This document shows, in pieces, positions 25,884-33,722 of a stretch of 64,000 nt of DNA. Within the stretch, counting starts at the first letter, position 1. Every line of letters starts with the position of its first letter. The DNA comes from Proteiniborus sp. MB09-C3. Lineage in GTDB: Bacteria > Bacillota > Clostridia > Tissierellales > Proteiniboraceae. The stretch spans positions 2,232,001-2,296,000 of the forward strand of contig NZ_CP127161.1 in assembly GCF_030263895.1 (NCBI RefSeq), given 5' to 3'. The notes below the pieces were generated by a model, which saw only the letters and a program-made list of their open reading frames with translations, was not told where the DNA came from and did no database searches. Both the position numbers and the translations under genes were made by a program.

Positions 25884-26834
25884 ATGGATACTAATGAAAT
25901 TAAGGAAATTGCTTTAAGAGTTAAAGACAATATTCAAAAAGTAATAGTAGGGAAAGATGATGTTATTGACCTAATGCTTACTTCTATAATATGCTCGGGT
26001 CATGTATTGCTAGAGGATGTACCAGGCTTAGGTAAAACAATGCTGGCAAAATCCTTGGCGAGATCTATAAATTGCGATTTTAAAAGAATACAATTTACTC
26101 CTGATTTATTGCCATCAGATATTTTAGGCATTAACTATTACAATCAAAAAACAGGTGAATTTCAATTAAAAGAAGGCCCTATAATGAGCCAAATTGTTTT
26201 AGCAGATGAAATCAACAGAGCTACACCACGAACTCAATCCAGCCTATTGGAAGCCATGGAGGAGCATCAAGTTAGCATAGATGGAATAACATACAAACTA
26301 AAGGAGCCTTTCTTTGTAATAGCTACTCAGAACCCAATAGAAATTTCAGGTACATTTCCCCTTCCAGAAGCGCAGCTAGATAGATTTTTTATGAAGTTGT
26401 CTATGGGATACCCTAAAATTGAAGAAGAGTTTGAGATATTAATAAGATTTAAAGAGAGTAATCCAATAAATGAAATTGAAGCCGTAGTTTCCTCTGATGA
26501 GCTTAGGAAGGCTAGAGAGCATTATTCAAATGTTTATGTAGATGATGATATAATAGAGTATATTTTAAAAATAGTTAATGCTACACGTGTAAATGATGAA
26601 ATAGAGCTTGGAATAAGTCCACGGGGTAGTTTAGCCTTATTTAAAGCTTCACAAGCATATGCAGCTATAAATGGTAGAGATTATGTATTACCAGATGATG
26701 TAAAATTTCTTATTAAACCTATTTTTGTCCATAGACTTATATTGAATTCTAATTCACAGATTAAAGGTAGAAATACAGATGATGTGTTAGATCAAATCAT
26801 TTATAAAATCAATACTCCTGTAGAGAAAATTTGA
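25884..26834 (+). CDS. MoxR-family AAA+ ATPase
   Basis: 316 residues of the MoxR branch: Walker A PGLGKT (47-52), Walker B VLADEINR (Asp111/Glu112), sensor and arginine-finger region ATQNPIE...GTFPLPEAQLDRF, and the C-terminal lid. MoxR proteins act as chaperone-like ATPases for metal insertion or complex assembly with a partner that often carries DUF58. The next gene is exactly such a DUF58 protein, 22 bases downstream. Cytosolic; the client here is unknown. Confidence 0.92.
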   Translation: MDTNEIKEIALRVKDNIQKVIVGKDDVIDLMLTSIICSGHVLLEDVPGLGKTMLAKSLARSINCDFKRIQFTPDLLPSDILGINYYNQKTGEFQLKEGPIMSQIVLADEINRATPRTQSSLLEAMEEHQVSIDGITYKLKEPFFVIATQNPIEISGTFPLPEAQLDRFFMKLSMGYPKIEEEFEILIRFKESNPINEIEAVVSSDELRKAREHYSNVYVDDDIIEYILKIVNATRVNDEIELGISPRGSLALFKASQAYAAINGRDYVLPDDVKFLIKPIFVHRLILNSNSQIKGRNTDDVLDQIIYKINTPVEKI

Positions 26835-26856
26835 AGCCATTAGGGGTTGAATTATT

Positions 26857-27990
26857 ATGGGTATAGTTATAACTATATTTTTACTCCTTGTGACTATGTT
26901 CTATATTTCAAATAGATGGGAAAACATAGCGTTAAGGAAACTAGAATATAAGAGATATCTTGATAAGGAAAGAGTTTTTGTTGGAGAGCCAGTTAGATTG
27001 ACAACTGAAATAACAAACGACAAGCTTTTAATACTTCCTTGGATAGAGATAAATGCTGATATTCCTAAAGAAATTGATTTCAAAGATCAAAGAGTAATGG
27101 AGTATAATAGCAAAAGTGAAAAAATATATAAAGTAGTAACATCATTGATAAGTTATCAGAGAATTAAAAAACACAATATTATTTATTGTACAAAACGAGG
27201 ATATTATTCATTTCGAGATATAGAAATGTCAGTAGGAGACTTGTTTGGTTTTGCTACTGCCGTAAAAGAAATTCACTATCCTATGAAGCTCATTGTATAT
27301 CCAGAAGTCAAACCGCTTAATATGCTAATAATGCCATTTAAGAGTATACAAGGCCAAGTATCAGTTAGACGCTGGATAATCCCAGATAATATAGCTGTAA
27401 TTGGAGCAAGGGAATATACGCCCTATGATAGCTTTAATACTATTGATTGGAAGGCTACAGCTAGAACAAATAAATTTCATGTGAAAAGGCTTGATTATAC
27501 AGCCGATCTCTCTGCTATTATATTTTTGAATGTGCAGACTAGCGACATTTACTGGCAGAATGTAAATACTGATTTGATAGAAAAAGGAATAGACGTTGCA
27601 GCATCAATTACAGATAGAGCAATTGATGAAAAAGTAGATATAGGATATTCGTCAAATGCGTTTTTCTATGGGGATAAAAACGATATTTTTATTAAGCCTA
27701 AAAACGGAAGAAATCAAAAAATGTTTATTTTTGATGCATTAGCAAAAACATCTTATTTACCTGTAGATAGCTTTGATGTGTTTCTAAATGAGAGTATAAG
27801 ATTTATAGATAAAAATAATGTAATAATACTGATTACAGCTCATATTTCTAGTGATTTAGTAGGAACAATAAAGAAGCTAACAAAAATTGACTATTGTATA
27901 AAGCTTATACTACTAGATAATAAAATAAGGATAGAAGGATTGCCTAAAGAAGTAGAAGTTATCTATAGCTATGAATTTAATAATAATTAA
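26857..27990 (+). CDS. DUF58 domain protein, membrane-anchored
   Basis: 377 residues: a hydrophobic N-terminal helix (about 3-17), then beta-rich sequence and the DUF58 core with YTPYDSFNTIDWKATART (near 190-207), followed by a von-Willebrand-like C-terminal part. Usual partner of MoxR ATPases. The start has GGGGTTG a short distance upstream, a modest site. It lies between MoxR and a multi-pass DUF4129-like protein, giving the standard gene order of this system. Confidence 0.85.
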   Translation: MGIVITIFLLLVTMFYISNRWENIALRKLEYKRYLDKERVFVGEPVRLTTEITNDKLLILPWIEINADIPKEIDFKDQRVMEYNSKSEKIYKVVTSLISYQRIKKHNIIYCTKRGYYSFRDIEMSVGDLFGFATAVKEIHYPMKLIVYPEVKPLNMLIMPFKSIQGQVSVRRWIIPDNIAVIGAREYTPYDSFNTIDWKATARTNKFHVKRLDYTADLSAIIFLNVQTSDIYWQNVNTDLIEKGIDVAASITDRAIDEKVDIGYSSNAFFYGDKNDIFIKPKNGRNQKMFIFDALAKTSYLPVDSFDVFLNESIRFIDKNNVIILITAHISSDLVGTIKKLTKIDYCIKLILLDNKIRIEGLPKEVEVIYSYEFNNN

Positions 27991-28008
27991 AGGCAAGAAG
28001 GTGAGCAA

Positions 28009-29385
28009 ATGTGCACTAGGCTTAACAATATATTTAATATAATAATCAAAGGAATATCAGAAACTGCAATAGTCTCTATTTCTGGTATAATTTTTATTTT
28101 TCTTTTTGCAGAAGTTGATAGCCATATATTAATCAATAGAATTATGCTCCTATCCTTAGCAAACTATCTATGTGCCTATGCTTTATATTACTATATTTTT
28201 AAGGGAATTAATTTAAATAATAAAAAAAAGTACACTTTTATACTTATTGCCATATTTATATCTCTAGTCAGCAGTTACATTACATCAATGGAATTTAAGG
28301 TTGTTACTTTTATTATATACTTGATTATATGGTATAAAAGTATAGTGAGCATTACCGATGAGAGAGACTTTCAATCAGCAAAGAAAGTATTTATGGTAAG
28401 TCTATTGTTTTATTTGTTTATTATTTTGATATTAAGCTTACTGAATGGAGAAAATGCTACTATACAAAATTTAAAAGTTTTTTTCTCTATATATGTTGGA
28501 GCAACTCTGTCTTATTTTGCTACAGCTAATCTCGAAAAGGCCTACAATAAGAAAAATTCAAATTCTCTAAATAAGGCGAAAAATATTAAAATAATTAACC
28601 TAATTTCCAATCTGTTAGTCTTGTCATTTTTAGTGTCTACATTAACAGGCTTTTTTGGAATTTTAGAAAAGATAGTATTTAGTAATATAGCTAATTATTT
28701 TGGAATTATAATTCAAAAAATCATAGAAATTATACTTTATCCTATAGTCATTCTTACAACGAAGCTTGCAGAGTTAATATTCAGTAGAACTGATTTTTCT
28801 ATTCTAGAGCAACTGAATAAAGGCAATACTCCTGAAGATATAGAAGAGATAGTCAATGAAACTTTATCTCCAAAATCTCAGGCTATTATAGAAACTGTGT
28901 TTAGCATTGCAAAATGGGGAATTGTTATTTTAATCATTTTCATAGTATCCTTTTATATTATAAAGGCTATAAGTAACAGAGCTTTATCAAAAAATGAGGA
29001 AGATGATGAAGAAGAAAAGGAATTTATTTTGTCATCAAAGGATATTGAAAGAAGAATGAAAAAATCTCTTAAAAAGCTAGCAAATGTTGTTTCTGCGTTG
29101 TTTTCAAAATCAAAATCTAACAGCTTAGAACTTCCTAGGATAAGGCGCATTTATATAGATACAATTTTAACCCTTAAAGAAAAAGGATATGGATTTAAAA
29201 AACATTACACCCCAAATGAGTATCTTTCAACTCTAGTGGAATCAAAATATATAAATGCTGGAATTAACGATTTAACTAAGTTTTATAATGATTGTAGATA
29301 TGGTGGAAAGGAAATAACAGAAGAAGAAATTGAAGAATGCATAAGAATTAAAAGTAATATCTATGAAATCAGCAAAGAAAAATGA
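28009..29385 (+). CDS. Multi-pass membrane protein with C-terminal DUF4129-like region
   Basis: 458 residues. The first ~240 hold about six or seven hydrophobic helices. One more helix lies near 300-325, followed by a charged segment (NEEDDEEEKE) and a soluble end (RRIYIDTILTLKEKGYGFKKHYTPNEYLSTL...DLTKFYNDCRYGG) that looks like DUF4129. In the common MoxR-DUF58-TgpA clusters the third protein has a transglutaminase domain between membrane helices and DUF4129. I see no such Cys-His-Asp core here. AAGAAGGTGAGC precedes the ATG. Last gene of the operon. Confidence 0.7.
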   Translation: MCTRLNNIFNIIIKGISETAIVSISGIIFIFLFAEVDSHILINRIMLLSLANYLCAYALYYYIFKGINLNNKKKYTFILIAIFISLVSSYITSMEFKVVTFIIYLIIWYKSIVSITDERDFQSAKKVFMVSLLFYLFIILILSLLNGENATIQNLKVFFSIYVGATLSYFATANLEKAYNKKNSNSLNKAKNIKIINLISNLLVLSFLVSTLTGFFGILEKIVFSNIANYFGIIIQKIIEIILYPIVILTTKLAELIFSRTDFSILEQLNKGNTPEDIEEIVNETLSPKSQAIIETVFSIAKWGIVILIIFIVSFYIIKAISNRALSKNEEDDEEEKEFILSSKDIERRMKKSLKKLANVVSALFSKSKSNSLELPRIRRIYIDTILTLKEKGYGFKKHYTPNEYLSTLVESKYINAGINDLTKFYNDCRYGGKEITEEEIEECIRIKSNIYEISKEK

Positions 29386-29411
29386 ATCGATACAATTGCA
29401 AAACAACTCCC

Positions 29412-29439
29412 TTGATAACCGATACACTTGTGCTATAAT
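29412..29439 (+). promoter_or_regulatory. Promoter of the ECF transporter gene
   Basis: TTGATA (29412-29417), 16 bases, TATAAT (29434-29439). The leader of about 35 bases is too short for a riboswitch. Confidence 0.7.
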
Positions 29440-29480
29440 TAAAGTATCAGAATAATAATTCGGGTTAGGGAGGTATAGGA

Positions 29481-30284
29481 ATGGAAAAATTTAATGTGAA
29501 AAGACTTACCTATGGGGGATTGATGACTGCATTAGTATTTGCAACTACAGCTATAATTCCACAAATCCCAATACCATTTACAGAAGGATACATACACACT
29601 GGGGACAGCATGATATTTGTTACTTCAATATTATTAGGGTGGAAGTATGGTCTATTTGCAGGTGGTGTAGGTTCAGCCATGGCAGACTTGTTTTTAGGAT
29701 ATGCCCATTGGGCGGTTCCTACTTTAATAATAAAGGGAATCATGGGAGCCATTGTTGGCCTTATGGCACAGGATATAAAAAGCAATAAGGTCAGAACATT
29801 TAGAAGTATTGTTGGATATATCATTGGGATAGGATGGGTAGGTCTAGCTATATATTTTAAAATAACATTGTCTAATATATCATATAATCTTCAAAGCTCT
29901 GAATTAGCTAGTCTCCTTGTTGAAAAACTTAAGTTAAGTGGAGCTGAGCAATTGCATACATTGATAAATAGCGTTCAATTATCGCTGATAATTGCCATTA
30001 TAATCATTCCAATATTAATGATTGCATTATCTATTGCCCTTAGAAAAAAAGATAAGGAATTATTCAGTATGAATAGCTTGATGGGAATGACACTAGCAGG
30101 TCTTTGGATGGTAGTTGGTTATTATGTGGCAGGCGGTATATTAAAAGGCAATATGATAATCCCTATATTTAGTGTTCCTGCTAATATAATTCAATTTATT
30201 GGTGGAGTAGTCATTGCCTTTCCAATCATATTAGCATTAAAAAAAGCAAAGGTAACTAAAAAACTAAGCTCTAGGTTAACCTAG
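29481..30284 (+). CDS. ECF transporter S component (substrate unknown)
   Basis: 267-residue integral membrane protein with the S-component pattern: KRLTYGGLMTALVFATTAII, then FTEGYIHTGDSMIFVTSILLGWKYGLFAGGVGSAMADLFLGYAHWAVPTLIIKGIMGAIVG. A hydrophilic insert (about 130-160) and three more helices follow. S components bind a vitamin or precursor and share the EcfAA'T module, which is not in this window. Related proteins are annotated for pyrimidine/thiamine precursors or riboflavin, but without a riboswitch or pathway neighbours I leave the substrate open. GGGAGG precedes the ATG; the terminator overlaps the stop. Confidence 0.85.
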   Translation: MEKFNVKRLTYGGLMTALVFATTAIIPQIPIPFTEGYIHTGDSMIFVTSILLGWKYGLFAGGVGSAMADLFLGYAHWAVPTLIIKGIMGAIVGLMAQDIKSNKVRTFRSIVGYIIGIGWVGLAIYFKITLSNISYNLQSSELASLLVEKLKLSGAEQLHTLINSVQLSLIIAIIIIPILMIALSIALRKKDKELFSMNSLMGMTLAGLWMVVGYYVAGGILKGNMIIPIFSVPANIIQFIGGVVIAFPIILALKKAKVTKKLSSRLT

Positions 30285-30298
30285 AGCTTAGTTTTTTT
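30261..30298 (+). terminator. Terminator of the ECF gene overlapping its stop
   Basis: Perfect 17-bp palindrome (30261-30294) with the TAG stop inside it, followed by T residues. The IS200 element begins just downstream. Confidence 0.88.
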
Positions 30299-30364
30299 GT
30301 ATCATGAAAACCCCTGGTTCTACCAGGGGTTCCAAAAAGCTTTAGCTATGAGTAGATTTTAAAA

Positions 30365-30420
30365 ACCTCCTTTGTTAAAATTAATTCAGGTTCGCCAACC
30401 GAATTAAGAACAAAGGAGGT
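30365..30420 (+). promoter_or_regulatory. Leader hairpin that hides the tnpA ribosome binding site
   Basis: Perfect 12-bp arms 30365-30376 and 30409-30420 enclose a second stem (TTAATTC/GAATTAA with GGTT/AACC, 30381-30407). The right arm contains AAAGGAGG, the tnpA ribosome binding site, paired to CCTCCTTT. Such sequestration is known to silence IS200 transposase translation. Confidence 0.8.
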
Positions 30421-30427
30421 ATCCGAA

Positions 30428-30901
30428 ATGGATAAAAATAGTTTAGCACATACTAAATGGAATTGCAAATATCACATAGTATTTGCACCAAAATATAGAA
30501 GACAAGTGATATATGGAAAAATTAAAAATGATATAGGAAAAATTTTAAGGAAGTTGTGTGAACAAAAAGGAGTGGAAATATTAGAAGCGACGGCTTGTAC
30601 TGATCATATACATATGGTGGTAGCTATACCGCCTAAATATAGTGTGTCAAGTATAATGGGATATTTAAAGGGGAAAAGTTCGCTAATGATATTTGATAGA
30701 CATGCGAATCTAAAATATAAGTATGGAAATAGACACTTTTGGTGCAGAGGATATTATGTAGACACAGTAGGACGTAATGAAAAAGCGATTAGAGAATATG
30801 TAAAAAATCAACTACAAGAAGATATAGCAAATGATCAAATAAGTCTACTAGAATATGTAGACCCGTTTACGGGTGAGCAAGTAAAGAAAGGCAAAAAGTA
30901 A
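30428..30901 (+). CDS. tnpA: IS200 family transposase TnpA (Y1 HUH)
   Basis: 157-residue single-strand-specific transposase. Seen: KYHIVFAPKYRRQ at the start, the HUH pair in DHIHMVV (about 58-64), GYLKGKSS, FWCRGYYVDTVGR, and the catalytic tyrosine in AIREYVKNQL (about 119-128). Length and order match active IS200 transposases, with no frameshift or early stop. Translation should be low because the AAAGGAGG site is buried in the leader hairpin. The C-terminal extension (YVDPFTGEQVKKGKK) is short and basic. Confidence 0.95.
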   Translation: MDKNSLAHTKWNCKYHIVFAPKYRRQVIYGKIKNDIGKILRKLCEQKGVEILEATACTDHIHMVVAIPPKYSVSSIMGYLKGKSSLMIFDRHANLKYKYGNRHFWCRGYYVDTVGRNEKAIREYVKNQLQEDIANDQISLLEYVDPFTGEQVKKGKK

Positions 30902-30908
30902 TGGATTA

Positions 30909-31028
30909 GCTGCTTTAGCAGCAGCCTGAGAAATAAAGCAGTTGGCGAACCATTCAATGAGCCTTAAGGCTCAAGCGAGTAACATGCCCTTATAGGGCTG
31001 AACAAACTACCCGCTGAGCGGGTAGTTT
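30909..31028 (+). other. Structured non-coding 3' part of the IS200 element
   Basis: Four hairpins in about 120 bases with no ORF: GCTGC/GCAGC (30909-30922), GAGCC/GGCTC (30959-30972), GCCCT/AGGGC (30986-30998) and the 11-bp right-end stem (31004-31028), which also resembles a terminator. GTTGGCGAACC at 30941-30951 is the exact reverse complement of 30389-30399 in the leader hairpin. Confidence 0.6.
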
Positions 31029-31192
31029 TGATTAAGATTTTTTAATAAGTCAGAAGATTTATAATAAATAGAAAGTTTATTTTTTTTCTTGCATATTTAT
31101 TTAGAAATTAAAGCAAACTAAAGGAAAACATTTTCCCGGGTATGATGATACCAATAATAGGTATGTAGACTCTCCAAGTCAATCTGCCCAAA

Positions 31193-31228
31193 ACTGAATA
31201 TATATGCAAATATTGAATATTTATAGGA
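31193..31228 (+). promoter_or_regulatory. Two ArgR-type (ARG box) sites
   Basis: ACTGAATATATATGCAAA (31193-31210) closely follows the ARG-box pattern of ArgR/AhrC. A second, weaker copy (TATTGAATATTTATAGGA, 31211-31228) directly abuts it. Both lie just upstream of the arc -35 box, a position suited to activation of arginine catabolism. Confidence 0.55.
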
Positions 31229-31238
31229 ACTTATAAGC

Positions 31239-31268
31239 TTGACAAAATTATATATGTATTAATATAAT
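31239..31268 (+). promoter_or_regulatory. Promoter of arcAB
   Basis: TTGACA (31239-31244), 18-base spacer, TATAAT (31263-31268). Near-consensus sigma-A promoter 79 bases before the arcA start. Confidence 0.75.
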
Positions 31269-31347
31269 CAACTTAAGTGAGAATAGAGTGATTTACAAAA
31301 TTACGAAAATTATGCATAACACCTGTATAAAAAGGGGAGATACTATT

Positions 31348-32586
31348 GTGGAAGACAAGAAAAAAATGCTTAATGTGTATTCGGAAATTGGAAAGTTAGA
31401 AGCTGTTTTATTACATCGTCCAGGTAAAGAGCTTGAGAATCTTGTTCCAGATTATCTTGAGAGGTTATTATTTGATGACATTCCTTTTTTAGACTTAGCT
31501 AGAAGAGAGCATGATAATTTTGCAGAAATATTACGTGGAAATGGTGTAGAAGTATTATATCTTGAAGAACTTGCTACTGAATCTATAGATAATCCTGACG
31601 TAAGAAATGACTTTATAGAAAAGTTTTTAGATGAGGGAAATGTAGTAGGCTTAGGAACAAGAGAAGTCCTTAAAGATTATTTTGAAAGATTTAGCAACAA
31701 GGAGTTAATAGATAAACTCATGGCGGGGGTTAGAAAAGATGAAATTCCAAAATTAATTAATAAATCCTTAATGGATTTAACTGACAGTAATTATCCTTTC
31801 GTATTGGATCCAATGCCAAACCTTTATTTTACTCGAGATCCCTTTGCAACCATAGGTCATGGAATAACGCTTAACCATATGAAAACAAATGTTAGAAATA
31901 GGGAAACTATTTTTGCTAAATACATTTTTGAAAATCATCCTAGATTTAAAAATCCAAACCTACATATATGGTTTAATAGAAAAGAAGCTTTTTCGCTTGA
32001 AGGAGGGGATATCCTGGTATTGAGCCCTAAAGTCATAGCAATAGGTATTTCTGCTAGAACGGATGCAGCAGCAATAGAAAGGTTTTCTGAAAGAATTTTA
32101 TATTCAGATGAAAGCTTCGAAACAATTCTTGCATTTGACATTCCAAAGAAAAGAGCTTTTATGCATCTTGATACTGTATTTACTATGGTTGATCACGGTA
32201 AATTTACTATCCATCCTGAAGCTGAAGATAATCTAACCATTTATTCAATTACAAAAAGCAATAGATTCCATGGCGAACTTTATATTGAAAAAGAAGAGCT
32301 GCCATTAGAACAAACACTACAAAAATATCTGGAGGTTGACGAAGTTGCCTTAATTCGTTGTGCTGGCGGTAATGCTATAGATGCGGCACGAGAACAATGG
32401 AATGATGGTTCCAATACTTTAGCCATAGCACCAGGAGAAGTGATAGTATATGCTAGGAATTATGTGACTAACAGGCTTCTAGAGGACAATGGGATAAAGA
32501 CTCATGTAATGTCCTGCTCAGAGCTTTCAAGAGGTCGAGGTGGTCCAAGATGTATGAGTATGCCTTTAATTAGAGGAAGTTTATAA
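31348..32586 (+). CDS. arcA: Arginine deiminase
   Basis: First enzyme of the arginine deiminase pathway: arginine to citrulline plus ammonia. 412 residues from the chosen GTG, normal length. Motifs: [39 protein letters not shown], and the C-terminal nucleophile Cys402 in [10 protein letters not shown]. The GTG at 31348 is preferred over an upstream ATG frame (31288) because GGGGAGA at 31334-31340 is seven bases before it and the family begins with this region. Preceded by two ARG-type boxes and a strong promoter, and followed 23 bases later by arcB. Confidence 0.95.
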   Translation: MEDKKKMLNVYSEIGKLEAVLLHRPGKELENLVPDYLERLLFDDIPFLDLARREHDNFAEILRGNGVEVLYLEELATESIDNPDVRNDFIEKFLDEGNVVGLGTREVLKDYFERFSNKELIDKLMAGVRKDEIPKLINKSLMDLTDSNYPFVLDPMPNLYFTRDPFATIGHGITLNHMKTNVRNRETIFAKYIFENHPRFKNPNLHIWFNRKEAFSLEGGDILVLSPKVIAIGISARTDAAAIERFSERILYSDESFETILAFDIPKKRAFMHLDTVFTMVDHGKFTIHPEAEDNLTIYSITKSNRFHGELYIEKEELPLEQTLQKYLEVDEVALIRCAGGNAIDAAREQWNDGSNTLAIAPGEVIVYARNYVTNRLLEDNGIKTHVMSCSELSRGRGGPRCMSMPLIRGSL

Positions 32587-32609
32587 TTAAAATATAAGGG
32601 GGAATTAAA

Positions 32610-33605
32610 ATGGCATTCAACTTAAAAGGGAAACATTTCTTAACATTAAGGGATTTTTCAACAAAGGAAATAGAATATCTAATCGATTTATCTGCTGATC
32701 TAAAGAAACTAAAATACGCAGGAATAAAACCAAGAAATTTAGAAGGGAAAAATATTGCACTAATATTTGAGAAACCTTCTACTAGAACTAGATGTGCCTT
32801 TACTGTAGCTGCAGTAGATGAAGGAGCACATGCAGAGTATTTAGGAAAGGGAGATATTCAGTTAGGTAAAAAAGAGTCAGTTGCAGATACTGCAAGAGTT
32901 TTAGGAAGAATGTTTGATGGAATAGAGTTTAGAGGCTTCAAACATGAGACAGTAGAAGAATTAGCAAAATATTCAGGAGTACCTGTTTGGAATGGACTTA
33001 CTGATAAATACCACCCTACACAAATTTTAGCAGATTTCTTAACCATAAAAGAGCATAAAGGGTATCTAAAAGGCATTAAATTTGCGTATGTTGGAGACGG
33101 AAGAAATAATATGGCAAATTCTCTTATGATAGGTGGAGCTAAAATGGGAATGGACATGAGGATAGTATCTCCAAAAGAGTTATTCCCAGAGGAAGAAATC
33201 GTAAATGCTGCTAGAGAAATTGCAAAAGATACAGGAGCAACAATAACTATTACAGATTCTGTTGATGATGGCGTAAAGGCTGTGGATGTAATCTATACAG
33301 ACGTGTGGGTATCTATGGGTGAAGAGGAGCACTTTGAAGAAAGAATCAGGCTCTTAAAGGCATATCAGGTTAATATGGATATGCTAAAAAAAGCTGATGA
33401 AAATGTATTATTCTTACACTGTTTGCCAGCATTTCATGATTTAAAAACCTCCGTTGGTGAAGAAATATATCAGAAATATGGTCTGACAGCAATGGAAGTT
33501 ACAGATGAGGTTTTTGAGAGTAGACATTCAGTAGTATTCGACGAAGCAGAAAACAGGGTACATACAATCAAAGCTGTAATGGTAGCTACTCTAGGAAATC
33601 AATAA
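32610..33605 (+). CDS. arcB: Ornithine carbamoyltransferase (catabolic context)
   Basis: 331 residues. Carbamoyl-phosphate site STRTR (57-61), HPTQ (about 135-138), and the ornithine-side HCLPAFHD (about 270-277) are intact. The reaction is reversible; beside arcA it most likely runs as phosphorolysis of citrulline to ornithine and carbamoyl phosphate. The ATP-forming carbamate kinase (arcC) and an arginine/ornithine antiporter (arcD) are not in this window, so they must be elsewhere if the pathway yields ATP. GGGGGAA site precedes the ATG. Terminator follows. Confidence 0.93.
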   Translation: MAFNLKGKHFLTLRDFSTKEIEYLIDLSADLKKLKYAGIKPRNLEGKNIALIFEKPSTRTRCAFTVAAVDEGAHAEYLGKGDIQLGKKESVADTARVLGRMFDGIEFRGFKHETVEELAKYSGVPVWNGLTDKYHPTQILADFLTIKEHKGYLKGIKFAYVGDGRNNMANSLMIGGAKMGMDMRIVSPKELFPEEEIVNAAREIAKDTGATITITDSVDDGVKAVDVIYTDVWVSMGEEEHFEERIRLLKAYQVNMDMLKKADENVLFLHCLPAFHDLKTSVGEEIYQKYGLTAMEVTDEVFESRHSVVFDEAENRVHTIKAVMVATLGNQ

Positions 33606-33614
33606 TAGAATTAA

Positions 33615-33647
33615 AGGGCCTGAATATAGACTGGGCCCTATTTTTTT
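33615..33647 (+). terminator. Terminator of arcAB
   Basis: AGGGCC (33615-33620) pairs with GGCCCT (33634-33639), followed by A and seven T. Ten bases past the arcB stop. Confidence 0.8.
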
Positions 33648-33722
33648 AAATATTTGCAGACAATATTATGCTATAATATATAAAAATGACAATATAACTA
33701 CAGCATTGGAGATAGGGTGTTT

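Larger units (their letters stand above)
30306..31031 (+). mobile_element. IS200-type insertion sequence (tnpA only)
   Basis: About 725 bp, the usual IS200 size. It contains one Y1 transposase gene and subterminal hairpins instead of terminal inverted repeats: left AACCCCTGG/CCAGGGGTT (30309-30331) and right AAACTACCCGC/GCGGGTAGTTT (31004-31028). No tnpB is present. Exact ends are estimated from the hairpins. It sits between the ECF terminator and the arc control region, so it disrupts no obvious gene. Confidence 0.85.

Noticed and set aside
29386-29480. Riboswitch before the ECF transporter gene
   Set aside because: The leader after the TATAAT is only about 35 bases and shows no TPP, FMN or other known aptamer core.
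30428-30901. Full IS605-type element with TnpB
   Set aside because: Only the Y1 transposase is present; no zinc-finger RuvC-like TnpB ORF exists on either strand nearby.
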